Part shown: piece after piece, positions 10,547 through 21,899 of the stretch
Layout: each line of letters begins with the position of its first letter
Position numbering within the stretch: the first letter of the stretch is position 1
From: Latrodectus hesperus
Taxonomy: Eukaryota; Arthropoda; Arachnida; Araneae; Theridiidae
Reading direction: 5' to 3'
NCBI GenBank assembly: GCA_037975125.1
Contig: CM075852.1
Span: 18,501,297-18,565,296, forward strand
Length of the DNA stretch: 64,000 nt
Program-made: the position numbers and the translations under genes
Notes under the pieces: generated by a model
What the model was told of the DNA's origin: nothing
The model's input: the letters and a program-made list of their open reading frames with translations, nothing else
Database searches by the model: none

Positions 10547-11339
10547 AAGTTAGTACGTCTATTAATTGTTAATCAAGTTAGTTGCTGCGTTTGCCTATTT
10601 GTTGTGACGTTAATCACTGCAATATATTTTCCCATTCATTAGGATTAGTTTCAAATCCTTGAGTGGCAGCTTTATTGGTGTAATAGGAGTGCGATCTCGT
10701 ATGTATCGAATAAAGACGCCATATTAAGAGCTAAAGAGAAGAATAAATTTTATGCTTTTTATCCTTATCTTATTAATTTATCTGTACTTGCTTGAATTCT
10801 TGGAAAATTCTTAAGTGCGTTTTTGAAAAGAGTAAAAGTAAATACTCGTATGAGTTAGCTTTACTTATTCAAAACGGTAATATATGATGTTGCCAACTAT
10901 TTTCGAATATTTTTGTGGTGTGCAAAAAAATTCGAATAGAAAAAATTTAAATTTCGTATTTTATAAGGAATTTAGTATGTGCATTACTATCCGAATGTGC
11001 AAAAATAATCTATTTAAAATCACGTGGTTACATTAAAATTTTAAAAAAATGATTTTTATTATATTAAATGTTAAGTATAAAAAATGAAAAAAATTACAAT
11101 GGCATTTTTGATTAATACATAAGCTACCATTAGTTTTAATTATCATAAAATATTTAGAAGAAAATATTTATCAAGAATACGTAGGAATATATCAGATTTT
11201 AGTGACTAAAAACAATTATTTTGGCATCACAGTACAGAAATTTAATCGCTGTGAAATATAAAAATTAAAACTTGCAAATATTTCTTAATTGAACTCTACA
11301 GGCGCTTGAAAATGTCGTTTGTTAGATCTAAAAAATTTC

Positions 11340-11870
11340 CATTCTGACAAAAAAGTTGCAAAAAAATTTTTGAAAAAATAATGAATTACACAAAATTTAG
11401 AATAATTTAAACTCGTTTATCTAAAATCATATTCGTTTTAAAATGTGATAAGTATTTATTCAATTATTAATACTAATTAATAATTTGACATTTATTTCAT
11501 TGAAATTGATTTATGATAATTTGGATTTCACTTCTTTGACATCTAAGATTTTAGGCACTTGAGGATCATTCAGCAGTACTGTCTATTTGGAAATACCAGA
11601 GTATATGGAAGAGCTAATGAACTAAACTGTTAACTGTATATAAAATTTTTGATTCAGTGTACTAAAAATATTTAAGAAATGATTGAATTACACGAAATTT
11701 AGAATCATTTAAACTCGTTTATATAGAATCATATCCCTTTAAATTGTAATAAATATTTATTCTATTATTAATATACTCATTAATAATTTCAAATTTATTT
11801 CGTTGAAATTGTGATAATTACGAAAATTTATGATAATTAGGACTTGTTTGATATTTTAGATTTGGTAGTG
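11340..11870. repeat. Diverged tandem duplication, period about 300 bp
   Basis: TGAATTACAC(A/G)AAATTTAGAAT...ATTTAAACTCGTTTAT appears at about 11382 and again at 11684, followed in both by ATCATAT, a TATTTATTC run, ATTAATAATTT and a second shared block ending near TTTATGATAATT. Confidence 0.8.
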
Positions 11871-12530
11871 TTAGTAAATCATGATTTAAAATATCTTTTT
11901 TTATCATTTGGCTTGATAGAAAAACGTTGGCAATAAAATCTAAAAATATTTTCATCTAGTGATTTAATCATTTTATTTTTTATTGAATGATTTCAGTGTG
12001 CAAAATCTAAAACCTTAATAAATTCGAAAATTTGAAAAAATTTGGAAAGGGATGACATAATTTTGATTTTTGTTTTCCAAAAATATTTATGATTTAACAT
12101 CGTCTGGTCAGAGTTTATTTCTAATTCAAAGTCAATTCTTTAATTATCAGTTAACCGTTGATTCTGAAATGTAAAATACTCCTTAAAAGTAGCAAATTTG
12201 TAGCAGTATGATTAACTTGGGCGTTTTTATTCATACGTGCAAAATTTTCAGAGACATATTTCTCCAAATGTTTAGAAATACATTTTTCGATGGTTTGCTT
12301 TGTCAGATAAGAAATTCTTGTCACACTCTAAGAATAAAATGTATTTCATTTGAAATGATTTGAAATTTTTTTAAAATCGTAACATTTTATAGGTATAATT
12401 TTGTTAGAATACATGTAAACAAGTTTTCTTAAAAAAATCTTATAATTGTAGAATAATACTGTTTATGCTCTGTTCAATTTAAATGGTAAGATGTAATAAA
12501 TTGAAATCAGAATTCGCCAATTAAGACAGC

Positions 12531-12615
12531 ACAATCGTTTTAAAACGAAATATTTATTTCGTTTTAAAATGTATGTGTTGTTTTAATTCGATAATACAGT
12601 AAACACACGATTGTG
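12531..12615. repeat. Perfect 32-nt palindrome inside a larger inverted repeat
   Basis: TTTTAAAACGAAATA (12538-12552) and its complement (12555-12569) are separated by two bases. An outer pair, CACAATCG at 12531-12538 and CGATTGTG at 12608-12615, encloses it. Confidence 0.85.
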
Positions 12616-12939
12616 TTGTGTATTATTTGAGAATTTTCAGCATTTGTAATAATCCTAAGTGATTACTTCCAGTTTGCATTAAATTAATTTGACCTGTAAA
12701 TATAAAAATACATTGAAAATAATCTGCATGAAATATAAATTTTATTGTGATCAATATGTTTAAAATTGCTTGCATCTGCGTTAAATTATTTGCCTTATAA
12801 GCGGATACACATCTTCAAGAATTTTTTTAAAGTAACTTTCACACATTATAAAAATCAAAGTTTCCTTAAATCGTGTGGAGATCTATAAGTTCTGTTGTGG
12901 TAGTATGCTGTTATATTTTACCTCGATAGTTTCTCCACT

Positions 12940-13520
12940 TCGTTTTGCGTTAAGTTCACAGTCCCCTGCATTGTTAGAAAAAAAACTTGAACCTTTTGTA
13001 TCCCTCTTACCACCAGCCCCCTTAGTATTTGCTCGTTCTCCTCGCTGTATGCACCTTTCCTCCCAAGACACACAAACTGTATAGTTTGTGTTCATTTCCC
13101 CTGCAAATTTCCCCTCTTTCCAACTGCATCATCGACTTTCTCCCTCACATTTTCCCTCTTCTTTCGAGAAACTGTTTGTGTTTTCCAAGGCTTCTTTTGT
13201 TTCCTCTCCTCGGGTTCTCTGTTTCCTGCCGCTAATGCGTTGGAAAACTTGAAAAATATCCGAAGAGAGAGAGAGGAATTGTAATTCAGAAGATTCCCTC
13301 TCTCCCTCACAATTCGTAAAATAAATTACTGGTTCCCTATTTGAACAGAAAGAGAGAGTGACGGATTGTTCTCGAATGACGATTTACTCTGGGCTCTATA
13401 AATCCACAGATAGAGTTCTTGAGAAATCCGTCTTTTTGTTCCTTTTTGTTGCGCACAGGTAGAGAAATATCTGGCGGGATTAATTCGGCACGTACTTGAG
13501 GGTGAATGAAAAATTTCCTC
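12940..13520. other. Pyrimidine-rich, GC-richer island
   Basis: A block of C/T-rich DNA unlike the flanking AT-rich sequence, with many TTTCCC/CCCTC runs. It contains a good 3' splice-site-like string at about 13430-13458 (long T-rich tract, then GCGCACAG). No transposon signature. Candidate conserved non-coding element. Confidence 0.35.
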
Positions 13521-14099
13521 AAAGTTTTCTGTTGAGTATCTTTTGTTTTGGCTGCAATTGGCGAGACGAGTTTGGCTTTAGTGTTTGTTTAGTCCCAACT
13601 TTTGTAAATAGAAAGAAATTCGAAATGAAGTTTACTCTTTCCAGAATTCTTAAAACAATCAATTGTAATACTGTGATTTTATTAAACCCTTAGCTGTTAT
13701 TCATTTTGGAGTCGTTTAAACTTTGTATTTCAGTAAGAATTTATATTCAAGTTTACTGAGATATAGCTCCAAAAGCAATTTTCGGTATTGGATTCCCCAA
13801 CAATCCAACTTCTATTCAAGCTAATGACATTTCTCCCGAAAATAGCAATAAGTTTATTTTTACAAGGTTTATGGCATTAATTGTTTTGCTTGTTACTCGT
13901 ACTGCCTTGGAAACATAATTATAAGTTTCATTTAACTAAATAAAACAGACTTTAAAGATTTTTTTTTCTTTACTCTCAATAAATGTTTTAAACTAACTAT
14001 TCAGTGTTTTGATCCTTTTTCACTATATGGTAATAAAAGGTCAGCAAGTCTTGAAGTCAAAGAAGTTTTGGCATAAGCAACACATTTTTAATAGTAAAA

Positions 14100-14555
14100 A
14101 AGAAAGAAAATTAATTTATCTATTTTTTAAATTTAAAATTCTATTAATTCATGAAACTTTTAAAAATTTAAATCGTCCTTACCGATTTAAACTAACCTTA
14201 AAATGGGTGTTTTGTCTTTATTTTCTGGTGTTCTATTGTCAACGTGTTAATGTCTTGTATCAGTGGAAAATGGCTTCTAAAACCGATGCTTTCGTCCTTA
14301 TTTTTATTAACGAAATGAGCTTCGAAAATATTCTCAGACATTCGCTGGTGGACTTCGCCTTGTTTGCTGCGCTCGAAGAATGTGATTTAAAGGCAGGCAG
14401 CAAATTCGTCGACAAGAGCCGGATTTACAACGCAATCTTAATACGATGTGACGTAGATGAAACGTTATCTGACGTCATGGATATTTTAAACCAATGTGAA
14501 TCGTAATAATGTGACGTGGTCAGGATCTCAACTGCAACGAAGAAAATAACCACTT
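14100..14555 (+). repeat. Copy 1 of a two-copy interspersed unit carrying a 78-codon frame
   Basis: This stretch aligns by eye, with scattered changes and small indels, to the reverse complement of 43245-43735. The alignment includes about 160 bp upstream of the frame (with a TTTAAATCG...CGATTTAAA inverted repeat), the frame itself, and about 50 bp after it to CACTTTAT. I see no terminal inverted repeats, poly(A) tail or clear target duplication, so the mode of spread is open. Confidence 0.85.
14270..14506 (+). CDS. Unrecognised 78-residue protein, intact copy of a repeated frame
   Basis: I do not recognise this protein. The chosen ATG (14270) sits in a good context (AAAATGG) and is conserved in the second copy at 43537. 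The longer open stretch upstream (to 14009) is AT-rich and reads as low-complexity residues, so I leave it out. The protein begins MASKTDAF and includes FENILRHSLVDFALFAALEECDL and RIYNAILIRCDVDE, ending in NQCES. It is probably soluble and helical, with acidic and basic residues mixed and no signal peptide or membrane span. The GC content of the frame is higher than its flanks and it has no stop, whereas the second copy has an 11-base insertion, a 1-base insertion and stops. It could be a small gene with a decayed duplicate, or the remnant frame of a mobile element. Confidence 0.5.
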   Translation: MASKTDAFVLIFINEMSFENILRHSLVDFALFAALEECDLKAGSKFVDKSRIYNAILIRCDVDETLSDVMDILNQCES

Positions 14556-14999
14556 TATAGAGTTTTTTTCCCTTCTTTCTAAGAACTTTATATACGAAAT
14601 TTTATGCTAATAATATATTAACTACGTTATAACTTAATAGACGAAACTTCTGGCTCTTTTGTTATTTGTCATTTTCAACTGGTTAAGTCTAGAATATTAT
14701 AGTTTTTTAAAAATTAAGTTAATTAGCAAAAAATGTGTATAAATAAAGTTTTAAAACCTATTTTAGCTCGGTTTTGGTTTCTAAACAAATCTAAAATGTA
14801 CTGTAGCTTTATGTTCATACTTTCACTTTAAATAGCATATAAGTTTCGATGCAAGTGATTGATAATCGAAGAAACCATTTTCAAATCTTAAAATAGTAAG
14901 ATATTGTTTTGATCTCTTTTTTTTTTAGAACGTTATACATTTTAAAACGATTTAATCTTTTGAAAACTTCTTAAAAAAGGTGTATAAACTGAAGAATAG

Positions 15000-15950
15000 T
15001 GAAATTTTTTTATTCTGTTAAAAATAATTAATTTGAGTTTAAAATTCATGGAGTATTAAGATTTCAAAATACTAAGTTTAAAAATATTTCATTTGCAGAG
15101 TATAATTTTAAAATGCACATTTATTAAATCATACAATTTTCATGATTATAAATATAATTTGGTACTGTATTGGAAGACCAATGCGTATTTTGACGATTAA
15201 TTTAATAATAATTAACTGACGTATTTCTAATAAATTTACGGCCCAGATTCTTCAAAATATATTTTTACAAATTGCACAAAGTTCTTTTTAATTCAATTCA
15301 ATATGGAACAAAGTTCTTTTTTAATTCAATATTATTATTCATAATATCATTCCAAATTGTTGAATTAAGTAAAAATTTAATGAAATTCAATGAAATGAGT
15401 GACTTAAAATTTTTTAAATTCTTTGTACTTGTTTATCTATTTTTTACGATAATTGTTTATTTTTGGTATTCATTAAGGTATCGAAATTTTTTATCGAATA
15501 GTGTTCTCGTGCATGTGTGAATAATATAGAAATGAGTTTCATCTTGGATATAAATGAAATGTATCTCCTATATTTATATAAAATTTATTTAAGAAATTAA
15601 ATAAAGCTTTAATAATCAATTATTCCATAATACATCATTTCATTAGTAAGTACTCACTGTTGGACAAACTTGTAAAATGGAATAAGCATTTCAGTTTTTT
15701 TATTCTCACAAGATAACTTATCAAGTTACTTAAATATTTCCTTAATTCCTTAATTATTTAACTGAGCGAGAATCATAACATAATCATTTTATGCCATAAT
15801 ATTAGTTTCTTTCTTGGAGGTTTGATATCTACTTCAGACATATGTTTTTTTACCTTGAAAAGTTTTAGAATTATATGATGAATTAAGTAGTTATTCTGCA
15901 TGCTCTTTTGTAGATAAAAGATTTGCTAAATTAGATTGAGATCTATTTTG
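15000..15950. other. No gene seen
   Basis: Very AT-rich. The 82-codon frame at 15272-15520 is Phe/Leu/Ile-rich because of base composition and is not supported. Confidence 0.5.
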
Positions 15951-16035
15951 TTCTAACCTTGCGAATAAGAGCAGGATCGCTGCCGTTTACCATAAAGGGA
16001 TAGATTCCCGTACCTTATCTTCGGCATGTATATTG

Positions 16036-16270
16036 TCAGAACCACATTTCTGAGATGCTATTCCTACCTTTGTGCGCTCCAAGAACCGTGTCCCCCCACG
16101 GAGCGCTAAAGGGGACGGATGTTCCCTCCCCTATCCATCTTGATTTCGCGATGACAGACCCCCAGATCATCTGGAAATGGGTTGGGGGGGTTGCCCGGAG
16201 CATCCACGAAGGAGGCTTTGCGAGAGAGATCGTCACAATCATATTTTACGACTCTCTCCGAATATAATAA
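16036..16270. other. GC-rich island with G-runs
   Basis: About 230 bp of unusually GC-rich sequence, including GGGTTGGGGGGGTTGCCCGG near 16180. Overlapping open frames on both strands have no known domain. Possibly a regulatory element or an old retroelement fragment. Confidence 0.35.
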
Positions 16271-16724
16271 ATGGCATATGGGGGGAATTTTATGGGTTCT
16301 TAAAAATGCCTCGATGTGCAGTATTGTGCGGCACATTGTTTCGCAGTTATATTGAACATCAGATCCTATGATGGCATTTATCGGAGATTTGAAGTTGCAA
16401 GCCCTCTGCTACAACATCCCCCTCCCCCCATTCATTTTGAGGAAAAAAAAAATCCGCGTTTTTATGATGTGCAGATTTTTTTGTATTATCTGCATAGCTT
16501 TGGGCAGATTTAACATTTTAGAAAAGATTGTGTGGAGGTATATCCTTGCGTAGAGCGAGTGAATTTTGCATGTGGTCTTATTTAAATAATTTTCAGTTCT
16601 GTATGCATGCAATGTGTGAAGTTATTATACGTAAAATGTATTATGTTGCACATGATCATCAATATCATGAAATAAATCTTAACTCTCTGCTGGAACCTGA
16701 AATTTGAGGTTTGCAAAAATAATT

Positions 16725-16790
16725 AGAGCTCTGGCCTATGATTTAACAGTTCTAGAGTTCGATTCTCATTGACTGAAATGGTTACGTTAT
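16725..16790 (+). repeat. SINE family A head, very old
   Basis: The landmarks GCTCTGGCCTATGATTTAACAGTTCTAGAGTTCGATTCTCATTG match the head from GCTCTTGCCTTCGGTTCAACAG through the B box; the body is not recognisable. Confidence 0.5.
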
Positions 16791-16929
16791 TTAGTTTTAA
16801 AATTGAACATCTCAATTTTATCTCACTATGAATATGTCTAACGAAATGCATTTGTAGAATATATTTCGGAAGAAAATGGCTAAAATAGGAGTCAACCATA
16901 TTATAAAATACCATATTATATACCATATT

Positions 16930-19900
16930 ATAAAAGTTATTCTCCTTTATTTCCTTTTTAAGCTATTTAATTGTATAATGTAAGTTACAAATTACATTTG
17001 TTTTTATAAATATAAAAATTTAGATATTCTTTAACAGAAACATGCGTTTTAATTATTTAAGCCTATTTTCTAGTCAAATATACACAACACAATATATATT
17101 TTCAATATTATTCCTGGTTAAAGTTAAAAAAGTATTCTATAGTCTATTTTTTATTTCCAGCTGATTTAAAATTCCCTCACTATTTATTGAAAATTTTAAT
17201 ATTTCTATAACTTAGTTTCTTTTTTATTTTCTTTAGAAATATTCGATATCCAAAAATAGTTGAGATTATTGCTTTGAATAAGAATAAAATATAGATCTAG
17301 GAAATTGTTTGAGCAATGTTTCTTGTACTTTTATCTTTGCCAAGCTGCTGTTAAAATAATTTACTTTTCCGGGAATTTTACGCGCTATTCTACAGTTTTA
17401 TATTATTAACCTTACGTTTAAATAGAAATATGCAATGTTTTACAATCATTTTACAAAACAGGACTGATAAAAATGAGTGGTTCCTCATTAAAATATTAGC
17501 ACAGAATAAAAATATACGATTCCTCACTAAAATATTACTTTTTTTTTTGCTTTCATTTTAATCACATTCCGAAATTACTGTAATCCCAATCTTACCAAGT
17601 TTATTTCAAACAACGCAAACTATTGAAGATTCTCTGTGTTACTTTTTATTTAATTAAGTCCCCCAAAACTTCCTTGACAAAATTTCTTGACTCGAGAACA
17701 AGTTTCAACCTTCAAAAACAGGAAAAGTAAAAGAAACAACATAACAATTTGTTCATTTCTGTGGAGAACAAAGCCCTTACGAAGTTTGTTGCGTGTTGGA
17801 AGGGAATTCTTTTTCCCGAGGTTGTTTCTTCAAATTTTTCGGACGTCGAATCGGAGCAAATCCTTAGTGGTTTCTTCCGAGGAAGTAAATGGTAAATGAT
17901 TATGGGCCACGGGAATCTGGGATTTTCTCTAGCACTTTTGCTTCTTCCGAAACTCTTACCTTTTGCGAATATTTTTTATTTATTCCGAAAGCTCTTTAAC
18001 ATTCAGTTTCAGAAGTGATAGCTAGCATGTAATCAATTTTGTCCCTAGTGAGTATTATTGGATGCAAAAACTTGAGTAGTTTCCGATTTGAGAAATAAAT
18101 TCACTATACTTAAATTACTTCTAAACTGGTCTGGAATTTAGCAAATGCTTAGTTTTTGAAGAATATTGAGTTCCTTGAATTTGTTTTCTTATGTTTTGGC
18201 TTAAGCTTATGTTGCTTATGTTTAGTTTGTTTTTTTTTTCCATTTTTCTTTCTTTTTATCTATTGTTATAAATACATTTGGTAAGATTATAGAATGCATT
18301 TGAGCATTTTATTTAGATCGAACAGATTAATACTGTTGATTTATTCTGCTTTAACTTAAGTAATTTTACACTTAAGTATAAAACGAAAACTTATGCGCTA
18401 AGCAACATTTTCTATGAAAAAAAAAGTAATTTCTTTTAATTTTATTATTATTTTTACAGCAAATGCAGTTTAATATAAATTTTATTTTTTTAATCTTTCA
18501 TTTGATATAAGGAAAATGAAGATTATTTTTTACTAAATGCACAAATTAATTTTATTGGGAGTCTTACATTTTTTTAACAGATGAAACTCTAGCTCTTTAC
18601 TGATACCTGATAAGACCATGCATTTTAACTGCCAACAAATGAAATTTGTTTTTAAATTTTTTAGTTAACATTTTTACAGTGAAAATGTTTTTGAATTACT
18701 CTTTAAATCAAAAAATCAAAGCGATCTTGTATATATATATTTACTGTAATTACATGCTTAAAAATGACTAGATAACTGAAGTATATTTTATAATTGAAAA
18801 AAAATGCTGTGTTTTGAATTTATCAAGCTATATATATTACCTTTTATCAGTCTGTGTTATTAAGTAAAATCTTTGTTACATCTTTACTGTTATTTATTGA
18901 AATAGAATTAGTTTTTTAATACATTTTTCATAATAGTTTTCTGTCTATATTTTATTTTACATTTTTTCTGAGAATTTCCGCATATGTTCAGATGGGGCAA
19001 ATAAAAGAATATTCAACAGCTTCTCAAAATTTTAACCAAGTCTTGTACTTTTTCTATGTAATTTAAGTATATTATGATTGTTATTTCAATTAACAGAGTA
19101 TGATTTGCTACTTATTTCGAAATGTGTTTAATTATGCTTTTGATTCGTAAAATACTGTTAAATGTAATTTGGAATGGTTTTAAATTTTGCATTGAATATA
19201 ATCCTGTACTCGTAAAAACCTTTATTTACATTTTTTCATAAGCATTCTTGTAAATTCTTTAATAACAAGTTCAAAACGAATGTATAAATTTTTTTATAAA
19301 ATTGAGTGCTTCATAATTATTATTAATTAACTATGCATACGTTAATTTAAATGTTTCTAAACTGAACACTATCACTTTACAAGAATCATAGTCATTTTGT
19401 GCATTGTTAAAAATGTTTTGTAGGGATCAATTAATTCATATATTTTAAATTACAATTCTATAAGAAATATTTTTAATAAACATTTAAATCGTATTATAGT
19501 ATTTAGTTAAAGTTAAACGCCACAATTTTCCGAATACTTTCTAATAAAAACTGGCCATTTAAACCGACTCTAAGAAATAATTATAGGAAAAACGTCGTAG
19601 TTTTATTTTCCTTTATTTATATACTGTTACAAAATTCTTAAACAAAAATGAACTATTGTCTTATTTGTACTATTAAAGCTTGTTAATGTGCTGAATTTTT
19701 CAGAATGTGTGTCAGTTAAAAATTAATCAAATTATTAACAACTTCCACATTGTGTGCTAGTAGCCATTCTGTATTTATTTGTTACGTATCGAATAGTTTT
19801 TGTGCCACAAATGCAACTAGCAATTATCGTTGTTATTTGGAACTTCTTTCAGATCTGATAGATTCTTAAAAATTTAATTAAATCTTTAATTTTGATATAA

Positions 19901-21200
19901 ATGGAATAAAGAAAAGAGAATTAAGAAACTGAGAAGAAATAAAGAAAGCAAAATAACCATTTAAATTTTCGATTGCCTCAATTTAAACGGAAATGCATCC
20001 GCGAGAAGGGAAAACATCAAAAACACAAAAAAGTAAAAATGCATTCTACGTAAAGAAGAGAAAGAGAAGTTAGGGATTTCCTTTCCAATAATTACAGAAA
20101 ATAAATAGGGAAATGTTTTCTTTTTACTTTTTCTTAAAATGATCCAAAGGGTATGGGGAAAAAAGCGGAAATAAGATTTTGAAAGATCCGTCTTTGAAAT
20201 GTAACTATTAAACCAATTTTGATTAAAGAAGACATTCAGTGGATGCTGATAAAAGTGACTTAAACATGTTTGGAAAGAATGTTAGAGCACAAAAGAAAAA
20301 AAACATTTTATACAGATGGGAGCGAGAATTAAAGAGTTTGAAAGTTTTGCAAAAGGCAGGCATACCAAGTTTCCATTTGTCTGTTTTTCCCGTGTGCTTT
20401 AATTTCAAATAAATGAATGTTACTTTACCTTCTTGCGTTCGATGAAGATTAATGAGGCTAGTTCTGTGTCTTCGATTAATCAAAAAATCGATACATTGAT
20501 GTGGTAAGACTAAACGGAGCAAAATTTAATGATTTTATAAGCTTATTTGATAAGGAAAGATATTTTACTCACGTGTTACCAAAAACCACTGATTGCTCTG
20601 CTTGTTTAGCAATAATTAAATTTTTTTGTTATTTTTTTATTCATAAATGTTCCGGTCGCAAGTGTGTTAATTTATTTTAAGGCACCAAATCGAACTTTGA
20701 ATTTATGAAAGTTTTCTTTACATAAATAGCGAGTCGTAAGGAGCGCACTTGTGGCAATAAGGGAAGCACAGAAAACTCCCAATTAACCATTAAGACAAAA
20801 GTGCAAGCAGAAAGAAAAAGCACATTCATATTTTTTTCTTAACTCGAGATAAGTAACACTATTTGGATCGCATGAAGTAAACTGCTTGTGTAAGCTAATG
20901 GTTAGAATTAAAGTATCAGATACCGTTGGAACTTGTAAAAAATAATTCAAAGTTCGTTTGCAATTTGTTTTAGGAATTCCTTTTTACGAGGTACAATATG
21001 TTATTCTTCGAGGAAAAATCTATTTTTTTCCGGAACAATATACTGCAAAAAATTTTAAAAACAGCGCTAAATGCATAAAAATATAATTACTCTGAACGAA
21101 ACTGATTAAGAAAAAAAAATTACTTAAGGCTGAAATTATCTTACAACATCCTTTTATTTTAAAATTTATTTTTTATTTGTATGCTATATTCCTTTTTAAG
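16930..21200. other. Long AT-rich stretch, nothing supported
   Basis: I read both strands for domains, repeats and RNA genes and found none. A modest GC-richer patch lies at 17690-17960. Short open frames (for example minus strand 20223-20522) have no recognisable content. Confidence 0.45.
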
Positions 21201-21239
21201 TTTAATCCAGAGAGAAATGCACATGTCTTTTGGTTTCTA

Positions 21240-21870
21240 GTCACGGAAATATGATTCTCTGTCATTTGATGAGCAGAAAGTGACATCTTACAGATTGATG
21301 AGCAGAACTTTTTGCACGAGGCGACGGTGTGGAACATACCTAAACTGAAACAAAAGCGAACCCATTAAGGACCTGGACCTCAAGGCTTGAAATTAACTTC
21401 TGCTGTTGTACTCTGTAACTTCAACTTTGTCACCTTTGATCGTGATTATGATGGACGAGATTTTGATTCCAACAAGGAACAAACAGCAAAAAAACCTTTT
21501 TTTTACTTGGAACGCTTGAAATCTACCCTCGTGTAAGAATAGTTTTCCTCTCCGGACTTCCCTTCTCCCTTTCGTTCATTATTGTTGTAATGTTCTTATA
21601 ATTACTCATTAGCTTTTCTTTCAACACCCCTCGCGAAATAGTTTGGATACTTTTTTGCTGCAGTCACTTAAAATGATTGGAGGTTGCACCACACCTAAAT
21701 TGTGTTGACGTAATCTTAGATGATTGAATTTAGATAAAATTGTTGCCGTGGACTTTTTATCCTGTCCACCTCAATAACTGCTTTGAGATAATGGAATGAA
21801 GAAACTAGCTCAGTGTTGATTGGAGATGTTTTCTAATAAAGTATCCTGGTTTTCGAGAATCAAATATTTT
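21240..21870. other. Mildly GC-richer single-copy patch
   Basis: Sequence complexity is higher than in the flanks (for example the CACGAGGCGACGGTGTGGAAC region). No open frame and no repeat signature seen. Confidence 0.3.
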
Positions 21871-21899
21871 TAACCTTGGATGAGAGAACATTTAGCGCT

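Noticed and set aside
14009..14269. Upstream extension of the 78-residue frame to 165 residues
   Set aside because: The extra part is Lys/Phe/Leu-rich low complexity typical of AT-rich DNA, and the ATG at 14270 is the start shared with the second copy.
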